Position numbers and translations under genes: made by a program | The notes under the pieces: generated by a model | What the model was told of the DNA's origin: nothing | What the model saw: only the letters and a program-made list of their open reading frames with translations | The model's database searches: none | DNA from: Buttiauxella selenatireducens | GTDB lineage: Bacteria; Pseudomonadota; Gammaproteobacteria; Enterobacterales; Enterobacteriaceae | NCBI RefSeq assembly: GCF_031432975.1 | Contig: NZ_CP133838.1 | Location: forward strand, 5,084,001 to 5,148,000 | DNA: 64,000 nucleotides | Direction of reading: 5' to 3' | Shown: positions 51,806 through 62,338 of the stretch, one piece after another | Position numbering within the stretch: position 1 is the stretch's first letter | Layout of the letters: each line of letters opens with the position of its first letter

Positions 51806-52495
51806 ATGAATCCTCAACGTTATGCGCGTATTTGCGAGATGCTCGCCAGGCGTCAGCCTGACCTGACCGTCTGTATGGAGCAGGTCCATAAACCTCATAA
51901 CGTGTCAGCGATTATTCGTACTGCTGATGCTGTTGGTGTACATGAAGTTCACGCGGTCTGGCCGGGTAACCGAATGCGCACCATGGCCTCCTCTGCAGCA
52001 GGCAGCAATTCGTGGGTTGAAGTCAAAACCCATCGCCATATCGGTGATGCCGTTGCTCACCTCAAAAACAGCGGAATGCAAATCCTCGCGACCAACCTTT
52101 CTGATAAAGCTGTCGATTTCCGCGAAATTGATTACACGCGCCCAACCTGCATTTTGATGGGACAGGAAAAAACGGGCATTACTCAGGAAGCATTAGCACT
52201 GGCAGACCAGGACATCATTATTCCGATGATCGGGATGGTGCAATCGCTCAATGTTTCCGTGGCCTCAGCACTCATTCTTTATGAAGCGCAGCGTCAACGT
52301 CAGAACGCCGGTATGTATCAGCGTGAAAACAGCACTCTGCCAGAGTCCGAACAACAGCGTCTGCTGTTTGAAGGCGGTTATCCTGTACTGGCGCGAGTTT
52401 CCCGCCGGAAAGGTTTGCCCTACCCGCATGTGAATCAGCAAGGTGAAATAGAAGCTGATGCCGCATGGTGGGCCACAATGCAATCTGCGGAGTAG
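51806..52495 (+). CDS. trmH: tRNA (guanosine-18-2'-O-)-methyltransferase TrmH
   Basis: SPOUT-fold enzyme that 2'-O-methylates G18 in the D-loop of tRNA. 229 residues, E. coli SpoU length. Motifs: KPHNVSAIIRTADAVG near 28, LMGQEKTGITQEAL near 118, IPMIGMVQSLNVSVASA near 142, all present, including the knot asparagine and serine. It lies 4 bp after spoT and directly before recG. Confidence 0.97.
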   Translation: MNPQRYARICEMLARRQPDLTVCMEQVHKPHNVSAIIRTADAVGVHEVHAVWPGNRMRTMASSAAGSNSWVEVKTHRHIGDAVAHLKNSGMQILATNLSDKAVDFREIDYTRPTCILMGQEKTGITQEALALADQDIIIPMIGMVQSLNVSVASALILYEAQRQRQNAGMYQRENSTLPESEQQRLLFEGGYPVLARVSRRKGLPYPHVNQQGEIEADAAWWATMQSAE

Positions 52496-52499
52496 TCAG

Positions 52500-54581
52500 A
52501 TGAAAGGCCGTTTGCTGGACGCCATACCGTTAAGTACGCTTGCCGGAGTGGGGGCCAGCCAGAGCGGTAAATTGGCCAAGATTGGCCTGCATACCATTCA
52601 GGATCTCCTGCTTCATCTCCCACTGCGCTACGAAGACCGGACTCAACTCTATCCAATAAACGACCTCATGCCTGGTACTCACGCCACGGTTGAAGGGGAA
52701 GTGCTGAACTGTAATATCAGTTTTGGTCGTCGTCGCATGATGACTTGCCAAATTTCTGACGGCACCGGCATCCTGACCATGCGTTTTTTCAACTTCAATG
52801 CGGCGATGAAAAACAGTCTCGCAGCCGGTAAGCGTGTACTTGCTTATGGGGAAGCAAAGCGAGGGACGCACGGCGCGGAGATGATTCATCCGGAATACCG
52901 CATTCAGGGCGATCTGAGTACCCCGGAATTACAGGAAACTCTGACCCCGGTTTATCCCACCACTGAAGGTATTCGCCAGGCCACTTTGCGCAAACTGACC
53001 GATCAGGCGCTGGAGTTGCTGGATACCTGCGCTATCACTGAATTACTCCCTGCTGATTTGCGTCAGGGAATGATGAGTCTGCCGGAAGCGTTGAGGACGT
53101 TACATCGTCCACCACCAACAATGCAGTTAGCCGATCTCGAAACGGGGAAACATCCGGCTCAGCAACGCTTAATCCTTGAGGAGTTACTGGCGCATAACCT
53201 AAGTATGCTCGCACTTCGTGCGGGCGCTCAGCGTTATCACGCTTTGCCTTTACATAATCATGACGAATTAAAAAACCAACTGTTGGCAGCACTCCCGTTC
53301 AAACCAACAGGTGCTCAAGAACGTGTCGTGGCAGAAATTGAACATGATATGGCGCTGGATGTACCGATGATGCGTCTGGTGCAAGGCGATGTGGGATCGG
53401 GTAAAACATTGGTTGCGGCACTTGCCGCATTGCGTGCCATTGCGCATGGCAAACAGGTCGGTTTGATGGCTCCGACGGAGTTGCTCGCCGAACAACACGC
53501 CAATAATTTCCGTCAGTGGTTTGCACCATTGGGCATTGAGGTTGGCTGGCTTGCAGGTAAACAAAAAGGCAAAGCGCGCATCGCCCAACAAGACGCTATC
53601 GCCAGCGGTCAGGTATCGATGGTGGTGGGAACACACGCGATCTTCCAGGAACAGGTGCAGTTCTCTCAACTCGCACTGGTTATCATTGATGAACAACATC
53701 GCTTTGGCGTCCATCAGCGCCTGGCGCTATGGGAGAAAGGTCAGATTCAGGGATTCCATCCCCATCAACTCATCATGACCGCAACGCCCATTCCACGAAC
53801 CCTGGCGATGACGGCCTATGCTGATTTGGATACGTCGACGATCGACGAACTGCCGCCTGGCCGTACACCGGTCACGACTGTTGCCATCCCTGACACGCGC
53901 CGCAACGATATTATCGACCGCGTGCGTGGCGCATGCAGCGATGAAGGCCGCCAGGCATACTGGGTTTGTACGCTGATTGAAGAGTCGGAGCTACTGGAAG
54001 CACAGGCCGCAGAAGTTACGTGGGATGAGCTAAAAGCCGCTCTGCCGAATCTGAATGTTGGGCTGGTACATGGCCGGATGAAACCACAAGAAAAGCAATC
54101 AGTGATGCAGGCTTTCAAGGAAGGGTCGATTCATCTTCTGGTCGCCACAACGGTCATTGAAGTGGGCGTTGATGTCCCAAATGCCAGCCTGATGATTATC
54201 GAAAACCCAGAGCGTCTGGGGCTTGCACAGCTCCACCAGCTCCGTGGGCGTGTAGGGCGTGGTGCCGTCGCCTCCCATTGTGTGTTGCTGTATAAGTCGC
54301 CACTATCGAAAACAGCGCAGCTGCGTTTGCAGGTGTTACGTGATAGCAACGATGGCTTTGTGATTGCGCAAAAGGATTTGGAAATTCGTGGGCCGGGGGA
54401 ATTGCTTGGCACGCGTCAGACAGGGAACGCCGAGTTTAAAGTAGCAGATTTACTGCGCGATCAGGCGATGATCCCAGAAGTACAGCGCCTTGCACGCCAT
54501 ATTCATGAACGCTATCCAGAACAGGCAACCGCGCTCATTGAGCGCTGGATGCCTGAAACGGAACGCTATTCAAACGCCTGA
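52500..54581 (+). CDS. recG: ATP-dependent DNA helicase RecG
   Basis: Branch-migration helicase that acts on stalled forks and recombination intermediates. 693 residues from ATG 52500 (MKGRLLDAI), the E. coli length; an upstream frame inside trmH is not homologous. N-terminal wedge domain with the OB fold (ATVEGEVLNCNISFGRRR), helicase motif I GDVGSGKTLVA near 297, DEQH near 397, motif III TATPIPRTLA, motif VI QLRGRVGRGA. Last gene of the gmk operon. Confidence 0.98.
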   Translation: MKGRLLDAIPLSTLAGVGASQSGKLAKIGLHTIQDLLLHLPLRYEDRTQLYPINDLMPGTHATVEGEVLNCNISFGRRRMMTCQISDGTGILTMRFFNFNAAMKNSLAAGKRVLAYGEAKRGTHGAEMIHPEYRIQGDLSTPELQETLTPVYPTTEGIRQATLRKLTDQALELLDTCAITELLPADLRQGMMSLPEALRTLHRPPPTMQLADLETGKHPAQQRLILEELLAHNLSMLALRAGAQRYHALPLHNHDELKNQLLAALPFKPTGAQERVVAEIEHDMALDVPMMRLVQGDVGSGKTLVAALAALRAIAHGKQVGLMAPTELLAEQHANNFRQWFAPLGIEVGWLAGKQKGKARIAQQDAIASGQVSMVVGTHAIFQEQVQFSQLALVIIDEQHRFGVHQRLALWEKGQIQGFHPHQLIMTATPIPRTLAMTAYADLDTSTIDELPPGRTPVTTVAIPDTRRNDIIDRVRGACSDEGRQAYWVCTLIEESELLEAQAAEVTWDELKAALPNLNVGLVHGRMKPQEKQSVMQAFKEGSIHLLVATTVIEVGVDVPNASLMIIENPERLGLAQLHQLRGRVGRGAVASHCVLLYKSPLSKTAQLRLQVLRDSNDGFVIAQKDLEIRGPGELLGTRQTGNAEFKVADLLRDQAMIPEVQRLARHIHERYPEQATALIERWMPETERYSNA

Positions 54582-54600
54582 TTTTCCGCCCTCATCCCAA

Positions 54601-54620
54601 CCTTCTCCCCCAGGAGAAGG
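54601..54620. repeat. Palindromic intergenic repeat, recG / gltS
   Basis: CCTTCTCC/GGAGAAGG with loop CCCA, in the context CCCTCATCCCAA before it. This resembles a short repeat seen at many intergenic ends in enterobacteria. It lies between two convergent genes and may act as a terminator on either strand. Confidence 0.7.
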
Positions 54621-54632
54621 AGGGAAAATAAC

Positions 54633-55835
54633 TTAGCCAAAGATTGGCAGCATCAGGTACATCTTGATGACCAGTGCGTTGACGATATCAATAAAGAACG
54701 CGCCAACCATCGGAACCACCAGAAACGCCATATGCGACGGGCCAAAACGCTCTGTAATCGCCTGCATATTGGCGATAGCCGTTGGTGTTGCCCCCAGGCC
54801 AAAACCACAATGACCCGCAGCCAGTACCGCTGCATCGTAGTTTTTGCCCATAAAGCGATAGGTCACATAAACTGCATACAACGCCATAAAGATGGTTTGC
54901 ACGGTCAGAATCGCCAGCATTGGCAATGCCAGAGAAGCCAATTCCCACAACTTCAGGCTCATCAGCGCCATGGCGAGGAACAGAGACAAACAGACGTTCC
55001 CCAACACCGAAACCGCACGTTCAAACACCCGATAGAAGCCGAGCAGAGAGAGCGTATTGCTGAGGATTACCCCAACAAACAACACGCAAACGAACGTCGG
55101 TAGTTCAAAACTGGTGCCTTGAATGAGATGCGCCACAAACTGTCCAACAGTAAGGCAAATGGCAATCATCGCGATGGTTTCTATCAACACCATCGAGGTG
55201 ATCATGCGCCCTATCGCAGGTTTTTCGAAGGCTGTGGGATCGATGCTATCGTCCGGCGTGCCATCAGGTGTGGATGAGTGTTTAACCAGATAACGCGCAA
55301 CTGGCCCACCAATCAAACCGCCCAGAACCAAACCAAACGTTGCGCAAGCCATCGCAACTTCGGTGGCATTCTGGAAGCCATAGCGCTCACTAAATAACTT
55401 ACTCCAGGCCGCACCTGTACCATGGCCGCCAGACAGTGTAATGGACCCCGCCAGTAACCCCATCAACGGATCAAGGCCTAGCAGGCTCGCCATACCAATA
55501 CCGATGGCGTTTTGCATCACCAGCAAACCCACCACCACAATCAGGAAAATACCGACCACTTTGCCACCTGCACGCAAGCTGGCCAGGTTGGCATTCAGGC
55601 CTATTGTGGCAAAGAAAGCGAGCATCAATGGGTCTTTGAGACTCATATCAAATTCAAATTCCCAACCGACACTTTTTTTAAGCACTAACAAGGCAAGGGC
55701 GATTAGAAGCCCACCCGCGACAGGTTCAGGGATAGTGTATTTTTTTAGAAACGGTATGGTGTGGACCATTTTTCGGCCCAGCAACAACACGAGCGTCGCA
55801 GCAACAAGGGTAGAAAGGGTGTCGAGATAAAACAT
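54633..55835 (-). CDS. gltS: Sodium/glutamate symporter GltS
   Basis: Inner-membrane Na+-coupled glutamate importer. 400 residues (E. coli 401), about ten hydrophobic helices in two inverted halves, with the pore loops GSITLSGGHGTGAAW near 131 and GHCGFGLGATPTAIANMQ near 342. Convergent with recG, divergent from xanP across 230 bp that hold the promoters of both. Confidence 0.97.
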   Translation of the reverse strand: MFYLDTLSTLVAATLVLLLGRKMVHTIPFLKKYTIPEPVAGGLLIALALLVLKKSVGWEFEFDMSLKDPLMLAFFATIGLNANLASLRAGGKVVGIFLIVVVGLLVMQNAIGIGMASLLGLDPLMGLLAGSITLSGGHGTGAAWSKLFSERYGFQNATEVAMACATFGLVLGGLIGGPVARYLVKHSSTPDGTPDDSIDPTAFEKPAIGRMITSMVLIETIAMIAICLTVGQFVAHLIQGTSFELPTFVCVLFVGVILSNTLSLLGFYRVFERAVSVLGNVCLSLFLAMALMSLKLWELASLALPMLAILTVQTIFMALYAVYVTYRFMGKNYDAAVLAAGHCGFGLGATPTAIANMQAITERFGPSHMAFLVVPMVGAFFIDIVNALVIKMYLMLPIFG

Positions 55836-56065
55836 AGAATTGCTCCTGTTTGCGCATATTTATCACAGACGCTTTTAATTTATCCTTCACTGGAATTTCA
55901 GATTTTAGAAAATCTAGCAGCCGGATTTTAACCAAAAACAGGTCAAAAGTTATATAAAAAGCTATGTATATATGCTTTTTATCTTAAGAAAGTTTGTTAG
56001 CAAACGTTTGCTTTTACACTTCAGTCCGCTAAAATCACCGTTTTTTCTCCAAGGGATAATTTCCG

Positions 56066-57457
56066 ATGTCTGTTAATGCTGTTGAGTCTGATGATGCGCA
56101 ACCGATTGCTCAGGCTCGTTCCAGTGAATTGATCTACCGCCTCGAGGACAGACCCCCTCTCCCACAAACTCTTTTTGCTGCCGGCCAGCACTTGTTAGCG
56201 ATGTTTGTTGCGGTAATCACGCCTGCGATGTTGATTTGCCAGGCTCTGGGACTTCCGGCCGAAGATACCCAACACATTATCAGTATGTCGTTGTTTGCCT
56301 CAGGCGTAGCATCAATTATCCAGATTAAAGCCTGGGGCCCAGTAGGTTCTGGGCTTCTGTCTATTCAGGGCACCAGTTTTAACTTTGTTTCGCCATTGAT
56401 CATGGGCGGTATGGCATTGAAAAATGGCGGGGCTGACGTTCCGACTATGATGGCTGCCTTATTTGGCACATTGATGCTCGCAAGCTGCACCGAAATGCTG
56501 TTATCTCGTTTCTTGCACCTGGCTCGCCGTATCATCACCCCGCTGGTTTCAGGGGTTGTTGTAATGATTATCGGTCTTTCTCTGATTCAGGTTGGCCTGA
56601 CGTCTATCGGTGGTGGTTATGCCGCGATGAGCGACCATACCTTTGGTGCACCGAAAAACCTGCTACTGGCGGGTGCCGTATTACTGGTTATCATTCTGCT
56701 TAACCGCCAGCGCAACGCTTACTTGCGCGTAGCTTCTCTGGTTATCGCTATGGCGGTAGGTTATGCGCTCGCCTGGGCGATGGGCATGCTGCCAAACGTC
56801 GCGCCATCAACAAATACAGACCTGATTATGGTGCCAACGCCGCTGTATTACGGTTTGGGCATTGACTGGAATCTGCTTATCCCACTGATGCTGGTCTTTA
56901 TGGTGACGTCACTGGAAACGATCGGTGATATTACTGCAACGTCTGACGTTTCTGAGCAGCCCGTATCTGGGCCGCTGTATATGAAACGCCTGAAAGGTGG
57001 CGTGCTTGCTAACGGCCTGAACTCGTGCGTTTCAGCTGTATTCAATACCTTCCCGAATTCCTGCTTTGGCCAAAACAACGGTGTGATTCAGCTTACCGGT
57101 GTTGCCAGCCGTTATGTTGGTTTTGTCGTGGCACTGATGCTGATCGTTCTCGGCTTGTTCCCGGCAGTGAGCGGATTTGTACAACACATTCCTGAGCCTG
57201 TTTTAGGCGGCGCGACTATCGTGATGTTTGGCACCATTGCCGCATCGGGTGTGCGCATTGTCTCCCGCGAACCACTGAACCGCCGCGCGATTATGATTAT
57301 CGCCTTGTCGCTGGCAGTCGGTATGGGCGTATCTCAACAGCCATTGATTTTGCAGTTCGCTCCTGACTGGCTGAAAACCTTGCTCTCATCCGGTATTGCT
57401 GCCGGGGGTATCACCGCTATCGTGTTAAACCTGATTTTCCCGCCTGAGAAAAATTGA
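56066..57457 (+). CDS. xanP: Xanthine:proton symporter XanP
   Basis: NCS2-family (NAT) xanthine importer of the inner membrane. 463 residues, E. coli length. About 14 hydrophobic segments. The NAT signature is in [18 protein letters not shown] near 327-344. The conserved glutamine in GQH near 48 sits in the first helix. GGGATAATT upstream is a good ribosome site. Confidence 0.97.
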   Translation: MSVNAVESDDAQPIAQARSSELIYRLEDRPPLPQTLFAAGQHLLAMFVAVITPAMLICQALGLPAEDTQHIISMSLFASGVASIIQIKAWGPVGSGLLSIQGTSFNFVSPLIMGGMALKNGGADVPTMMAALFGTLMLASCTEMLLSRFLHLARRIITPLVSGVVVMIIGLSLIQVGLTSIGGGYAAMSDHTFGAPKNLLLAGAVLLVIILLNRQRNAYLRVASLVIAMAVGYALAWAMGMLPNVAPSTNTDLIMVPTPLYYGLGIDWNLLIPLMLVFMVTSLETIGDITATSDVSEQPVSGPLYMKRLKGGVLANGLNSCVSAVFNTFPNSCFGQNNGVIQLTGVASRYVGFVVALMLIVLGLFPAVSGFVQHIPEPVLGGATIVMFGTIAASGVRIVSREPLNRRAIMIIALSLAVGMGVSQQPLILQFAPDWLKTLLSSGIAAGGITAIVLNLIFPPEKN

Positions 57458-57464
57458 TGTACTT

Positions 57465-57497
57465 CACGCGCTGGTGATTTGTTCGCGCCAGCGCGTG
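57465..57497 (+). terminator. Hairpin after xanP
   Basis: Perfect 10-bp stem CACGCGCTGG/CCAGCGCGTG with a 13-nt loop, 8 bp after the xanP stop; the tail TTCCCCC is not a strong T-run. It may slow or end transcription of xanP. Confidence 0.55.
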
Positions 57498-57582
57498 TTC
57501 CCCCTCCTGACAATCCGATCCTTGAGCTATAACGGTAAATGGGGCATAACTCCCTTACCGAAACTTCATGGGATGGAAGACA

Positions 57583-59265
57583 ATGAAATTTCTCGGAAAG
57601 CTATTTATTGCGTTATTGGTTGTCGTACTGGTTGCGTTAATAGCCTCGTACCTTTTGCTACAAACTCGCTGGGGAGCGTCCCAGGTCAGCCGTTGGATCA
57701 ATGAGAAAAGTGATTATGTCTTCTCTTTCGAAGAGATGGATCACCGCTGGGCATCGCCCACGCATCTCACTCTGACGAATGTCACTTTTGGGCGTAAAGG
57801 CCAGCCGGCAACTCTGGTTGCGCAAAATATTGATATCGGCCTGAGTTCTCGGCAGTTTTCAGAGCCTATGCATTTCGACAAGATTCTGTTGCAAAACGGA
57901 ACGCTAAATATCAGCCCCAATGCTGCACCGCTGCCATTTCAGGCGGACATGTTGCAATTAAGCGATATGGCGCTTAACAGTCCAAATACTGAATGGAATT
58001 TACACGCACAGCGCGTCAATGGTGGCGTAATGCCCTGGCAGCCACAGCAAGGCAGAGTTCTGGGAAATACCGCGGATATTCAGTTTAGCGCGGGTTCCAT
58101 GACGCTCAACGGTGTTCCTGCCACCAACGTACTGTTACAGGGTGCGATTAATAACGAGCAGGTAACGCTTTCGACCATTGGTGCGGATATGGCTCGCGGC
58201 TCGCTCACTGGCAACGCAAATCGTCTTGCGGACGGCTCCTGGCAGATTGGTAGCCTGCGTTTGAACGACATCCGACTGCAAACGGAAAAATCGATTGCCG
58301 ATTTCCTGGCACCGCTTTCCACCGTCCCTTCTCTTAAAATTGGTAGTCTGGAAGTGACTGATGCGCGGCTGGAAGGTAAAGACTGGGCGGTCACTGATCT
58401 CGACCTGAGTTTGCGCAACCTGACGTTGGTAGATGGCGGTTGGCAGAGCGATGACGGGCGACTCTCGATGAATGCCAGCGACTTTATCAATGGCGATCTG
58501 CATCTTAATGATCCGATTGTGAATATCGATTTTAACGGTCAAACCGCCACGCTACGCCAGTTCACCTCGCGCTGGGAAAGAGGCATGGTTCGCGCCTCAG
58601 GCGTTTGGCTACGTAATGATAAAAAACTGGCACTCGATGAGCTGGTTTTTGCCGGGATTGAATATACGCTGCCGGAAGACTGGAAGGCTCGTTGGATGAA
58701 GCCGTTACCGGAATGGTTGCATTCAATGACCATTAAAAAGATTTCGGCGAACCGAAATCTGGTTATCGATATCAATCCGGCCTTCCCGTTCCAGTTCACC
58801 GCATTAGACGGTACGGCGAATAATCTTGAAGCTGTGCGCAACGGTCAATGGGGGATCTGGAGCGGCAACGCTACGCTGAACGCCTCTTCAGCTACCTTCA
58901 ATCGTGTTGATGTGCGCCGCCCATCCATTTCGTTGACTGCCACAGACAGCCAGATTTCAATTACTGAGCTAAGTGCTTTCGCAGGTGAAGGAATGCTGGA
59001 AGCGACGGGAGCTATTTCGCAGGCTCCGCAGCGTAACGCCGCAGTCAATCTACGAGGGCGTTCGGTGCCAGTAAACGTGTTGCAACAATGGGGATGGCCC
59101 GCGCTACCGATAGAAGGTAATGGCAATTTACAGCTTTCCGTGACCGGAAACCTTGCAGCGCAAACGCCATTGAAACCGACGGTGAATGGGACTTTGCAAG
59201 CCACCGGAAGCGATGGCAAACAAGTGCAGCAAACCATGCAGAATGGTGAAGTACCCGGCGCATAA
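57583..59265 (+). CDS. yicH: AsmA-family protein YicH
   Basis: Inner-membrane protein with a single N-terminal helix (LGKLFIALLVVVLVALIASYLLL, about 4-26) and a long beta-rich periplasmic AsmA domain, likely part of the bridge family that moves lipids to the outer membrane (TamB, YhdP, AsmA). 560 residues, E. coli 569. Start ATG 57583, behind GGAAGAC; ATG 57568 is upstream in frame. The stop codon lies in the loop of a hairpin. Confidence 0.9.
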   Translation: MKFLGKLFIALLVVVLVALIASYLLLQTRWGASQVSRWINEKSDYVFSFEEMDHRWASPTHLTLTNVTFGRKGQPATLVAQNIDIGLSSRQFSEPMHFDKILLQNGTLNISPNAAPLPFQADMLQLSDMALNSPNTEWNLHAQRVNGGVMPWQPQQGRVLGNTADIQFSAGSMTLNGVPATNVLLQGAINNEQVTLSTIGADMARGSLTGNANRLADGSWQIGSLRLNDIRLQTEKSIADFLAPLSTVPSLKIGSLEVTDARLEGKDWAVTDLDLSLRNLTLVDGGWQSDDGRLSMNASDFINGDLHLNDPIVNIDFNGQTATLRQFTSRWERGMVRASGVWLRNDKKLALDELVFAGIEYTLPEDWKARWMKPLPEWLHSMTIKKISANRNLVIDINPAFPFQFTALDGTANNLEAVRNGQWGIWSGNATLNASSATFNRVDVRRPSISLTATDSQISITELSAFAGEGMLEATGAISQAPQRNAAVNLRGRSVPVNVLQQWGWPALPIEGNGNLQLSVTGNLAAQTPLKPTVNGTLQATGSDGKQVQQTMQNGEVPGA

Positions 59266-59273
59266 GCGCCGGG
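59254..59273. terminator. Hairpin at the yicH / fabY convergence
   Basis: Eight-bp perfect stem CCCGGCGC/GCGCCGGG, loop ATAA containing the yicH stop. It sits between the two convergent genes yicH and fabY. No strong T-run on either side. Confidence 0.6.
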
Positions 59274-59276
59274 CGG

Positions 59277-60218
59277 TTACTCTTCTTCGTTCCCACCCTC
59301 TTCGAGTGGCCCAAAAGGTTTGGCTGGCAATACCAGGTAAACACCTTCAAAAACAGCACCCTGTTCATCATCACCAAAAAGCTCAACTTGCAATGCAACG
59401 CGAGCTTTGCGGCCTCGTGCCAGGCGATCCAGATCACCGCTTAAAGAGCCCAGGTCGGCAATCGCCCCTGGCCTTCCGGTGATCGGACTGCTATATCGGA
59501 TGTGCGCATCAGCAAGAATAATCGTGCCACCCAAATGGCGCTCGCGCAGCATTAGCCAAATCAGTCCCCACCCCGTCAGCGTAGCAAGAGAAAACAAGCT
59601 GCCTGCGAATAACGTCTGATGGGGGTTTTGATTGCCTGCTTCTGGCATGGTGGTAATGAATTTCTGCCCGGTGTATTGCAGGATCCGCACACCCATTTTT
59701 TCACTTAATGGAATATGCTGATACCAGGCTTGCTGTAGCTGCCCACACCAGTCAGCCCGATGGAGAATATCATCCAGCGAGGCAACGGGTTTTATCATCA
59801 GATAATGGCGAATAGGGGTGGTTGAAGGCGTGGTGATTTCGCCCTGATTCTCAAAACCCAGCTTGGCAAAAAACTCAACGGCATCTTCGCGTGCGCTACA
59901 CACCACACGTTTGACCCCTTCCTGGCGCGCGACAGATTCCAGCGTCATCGCCACTAGCGTTCCGAGCCCTTTATCTTGTACCGATGGATGAACCGCCATG
60001 AAGCGGATAGCGGCTTCGTTATCGGCATTGATGTACAAGCGGCCAATAGCAACAATATTCCCTTCTTCATCCACCACCATTTGGTGATGCGCCATGGCAT
60101 CCCAGGCGTCACGTTCGGAGCCTTTGGGTTGATGCAGAGGCTTGCGCAACATCTCCCAACGAAACTGGTAATAGAGCTCAAGCTCTTCTTCGGTTTGCGG
60201 TACGCGAAGGTGATACAT
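59277..60218 (-). CDS. fabY: FabY/MadA (YiiD), malonyl-ACP decarboxylase-type protein
   Basis: Two-domain protein: N-terminal GNAT-like part ([21 protein letters not shown] near 71) and a C-terminal thioesterase-like YiiD_C domain ([22 protein letters not shown] near 193). In E. coli it starts fatty-acid synthesis independently of FabH, acting as malonyl-ACP decarboxylase (MadA). 313 residues from ATG 60218 (MYHLRVPQ), behind GAGAGAG; E. coli YiiD has 16 more residues, here from a CTG or TTG at 60264-60278. Confidence 0.9.
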   Translation of the reverse strand: MYHLRVPQTEEELELYYQFRWEMLRKPLHQPKGSERDAWDAMAHHQMVVDEEGNIVAIGRLYINADNEAAIRFMAVHPSVQDKGLGTLVAMTLESVARQEGVKRVVCSAREDAVEFFAKLGFENQGEITTPSTTPIRHYLMIKPVASLDDILHRADWCGQLQQAWYQHIPLSEKMGVRILQYTGQKFITTMPEAGNQNPHQTLFAGSLFSLATLTGWGLIWLMLRERHLGGTIILADAHIRYSSPITGRPGAIADLGSLSGDLDRLARGRKARVALQVELFGDDEQGAVFEGVYLVLPAKPFGPLEEGGNEEE

Positions 60219-60262
60219 ACATGTACTCTCTCTTGTTACGCGGGACCGTAAATGCTGCGAAC

Positions 60263-60700
60263 TCAGACCTGTAACCAAAACGTCACCGGACCATCGTTGG
60301 TCAGGCTCACCTGCATATCCGCGGCGAAGCGCCCCGTTTCAGCCACGATGCCCTGTTGTCTACAGCGTTCAACAAAGTATTCATACAACTCTTCAGCAAG
60401 TTGTGGTGCAGCCCCACCCGAAAAGCTCGGACGCATACCGCGTTCGGTATCGGCTGCGAGGGTGAACTGCGATACCACCAGCACACTGCCACCCGCTTGC
60501 TGAACATTCAGGTTCATTTTGTCGTTTTCATCGCCAAAAATGCGGTAACCCAAAACCCGTTCGCAAAGACGATTCGCTTTCTGTTCGTTATCTTCTTTTT
60601 CGACACCCAATAACACTAAAAGTCCTGGGCCAATTTTACCCGTCACTTCACCCGCCACGGTGACGCTGGCGTGGGTGACGCGCTGAATTAATGCAATCAT
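60263..60700 (-). CDS. dtd: D-aminoacyl-tRNA deacylase
   Basis: Removes D-amino acids wrongly attached to tRNA. 145 residues, E. coli length; start ATG 60700 ([13 protein letters not shown]), with a long upstream frame lying in yihY. Active-site threonine in SQFTLAADT near 77-85 and the cis-Gly-Pro in TNDGPVTF near 132-139. ATGA overlap with yihY. Confidence 0.98.
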   Translation of the reverse strand: MIALIQRVTHASVTVAGEVTGKIGPGLLVLLGVEKEDNEQKANRLCERVLGYRIFGDENDKMNLNVQQAGGSVLVVSQFTLAADTERGMRPSFSGGAAPQLAEELYEYFVERCRQQGIVAETGRFAADMQVSLTNDGPVTFWLQV

Positions 60701-61569
60701 GGTTCTTCCAATTCTTCCTGCTGTGATTCGATGCGAAGTTTTCGGTAATCGCCGAGAGTGACAGTAATTTCGGCGCCGAGCAATACGATACACCACGTCC
60801 AATAGACCCAGACGAATAAAATGGGGATCACGGCTATTACGCCGTAAATCAATTGGTAAGAGGGAAACATGGTGATGTAGAGGGCGAAGCCTTTTTTCCC
60901 CAGCTCAAATAAAAGAGCGGCGACCAACGAGCCAATCAGTGCATCACGCACGGGAACGCGAGTCGTTGGGACAATGCTGTAGAGCATCCAGAAAGACAGC
61001 CAGGAAAGGATTAATGGCAAGATGCGTAACATATCATCAATCACGGTATTAAAGCCCGTGACCCACCGTAGAGACAGCAAATACGAACTGATCGCCAGAC
61101 TCGCCCCAGCCAACAGCGGCCCAAGCGTTAAAATCATCCAGTAAACCGCAAACGAGTAGATTTTTGGTCGTGTACGAGTACTACGCCAGATGGTGTTTAG
61201 CGCGCTATCCACGGCATACATCAGTAATAACGCGGTGACGATAAGCCCGCAGGCCCCCACCGCCGTCATTTTGGTAGAGTTAGCGACGAACTGTTCGATA
61301 TAGCGCTGAATAATGTCGCCGGTAGCGGGCAGAAAATTTGAGAACACGAAGTGGCGCAGTTGGATACTGATATCGGCAAACATGGGAAATGCCGCAAATA
61401 ACGCAAACACCACCGCAACCAAAGGCACCAGCGAGAGCAATGACACGTAGGCAAGGTTCCCTGCAAGCGTGGTCATATTGTCCTGGTCGATGCGGTGCCA
61501 GAGCAACTTTCCCCAGGCGATACACGGACTGAGGTGTTGGCTCGTTTTGCGATGAACGTCTTTTATCAT
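60697..61569 (-). CDS. yihY: UPF0761 inner-membrane protein YihY
   Basis: Polytopic inner-membrane protein once annotated RNase BN by mistake; function unknown. 290 residues, E. coli length, with about six hydrophobic helices; the family block [20 protein letters not shown] is near 42. Overlaps dtd and yihX by 4 nt each, so it is tightly coupled. Confidence 0.93.
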   Translation of the reverse strand: MIKDVHRKTSQHLSPCIAWGKLLWHRIDQDNMTTLAGNLAYVSLLSLVPLVAVVFALFAAFPMFADISIQLRHFVFSNFLPATGDIIQRYIEQFVANSTKMTAVGACGLIVTALLLMYAVDSALNTIWRSTRTRPKIYSFAVYWMILTLGPLLAGASLAISSYLLSLRWVTGFNTVIDDMLRILPLILSWLSFWMLYSIVPTTRVPVRDALIGSLVAALLFELGKKGFALYITMFPSYQLIYGVIAVIPILFVWVYWTWCIVLLGAEITVTLGDYRKLRIESQQEELEEP

Positions 61570-62162
61570 AGGCCTTTTGCGAAATAGCCAGGCACCGTGT
61601 CTTTTCCGGTCACCAAAATGCTGGTGATACCCAACTGTTGAGCTCCTTTAATATTATCGGCGTTGTCATCAAAAAAGACCGCCTGATCTGCAGAAAAACC
61701 TTCTGTTTCGAGGAGCTTTTGATAAATCTCTGCGTCGGGTTTACGCATACCCATTTCCTGAGACAGGTAGATTTTATCTGCCGCCTGTCCAATTTGCGGA
61801 TATTCGCCAGGCCAGAAATACGTATGTAAGCGGTTAGTGTTAGAGAGCACAACAACGCGATGCCCTTGTTCGCGAAGCTTGTTCATAATAGCGATAACGT
61901 CAGGACGTAGTCCGACAAAGATAGCCTGCCAGCCTGCGGAAAATTGGTCGAAGCTCAATGCCATGCCCATCTCGTCACAGACCGCTTGAGCGAATTCTTC
62001 ATCGCTAATTTGCCCACGTTCGTGGCGCTTGAAAGCATCTCCCATCACAAAGCTTTTTTGCAAATTCGCTAGCGGGACGCGACTGTAATCGCTCCATACC
62101 CCCATCACGCGGTTGAAGTCGATATCAACAATGACGTTGCCTAAATCAAAGATATACAGCAT
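61566..62162 (-). CDS. yihX: HAD phosphatase YihX (alpha-D-glucose-1-phosphatase)
   Basis: HAD-superfamily phosphatase; the E. coli enzyme dephosphorylates alpha-D-glucose-1-phosphate. 198 residues (E. coli 199). Catalytic [11 protein letters not shown] has D6 (nucleophile) and the following D near 14; motif [10 protein letters not shown], motif [18 protein letters not shown]. First gene of the leftward yihX-yihY-dtd-fabY run, 111 bp downstream of the typA terminator. Confidence 0.95.
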   Translation of the reverse strand: MLYIFDLGNVIVDIDFNRVMGVWSDYSRVPLANLQKSFVMGDAFKRHERGQISDEEFAQAVCDEMGMALSFDQFSAGWQAIFVGLRPDVIAIMNKLREQGHRVVVLSNTNRLHTYFWPGEYPQIGQAADKIYLSQEMGMRKPDAEIYQKLLETEGFSADQAVFFDDNADNIKGAQQLGITSILVTGKDTVPGYFAKGL

Positions 62163-62272
62163 AAGCCTCTCCTTTGCGCATGGACAAATAACTGTAGCGG
62201 TAAAGGGGGGCTTTGACTATCGCTGGCAGAAAAGCGATCCGAGTTCTGCGAACAGTTAGGCAAAAAAGAAGC

Positions 62273-62304
62273 AAAAAAAAGCCCCGCCTAAACAGGCAGG
62301 GCTT
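62273..62304 (-). terminator. typA intrinsic terminator
   Basis: AAGCCC-GCCT / AGGC-GGGCTT hairpin with loop AAAC and one mismatch, then eight T on the minus strand (A at 62273-62280), 35 bp after the typA stop. Confidence 0.85.
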
Positions 62305-62338
62305 CAATGCTTTATAGACAGCTTTGCAGGAAAGAAAC

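Noticed and set aside
52458-52499. Longer N-terminus of RecG reading into trmH
   Set aside because: The known RecG start at 52500 matches E. coli exactly; the extra 14 codons are the trmH end in another frame.
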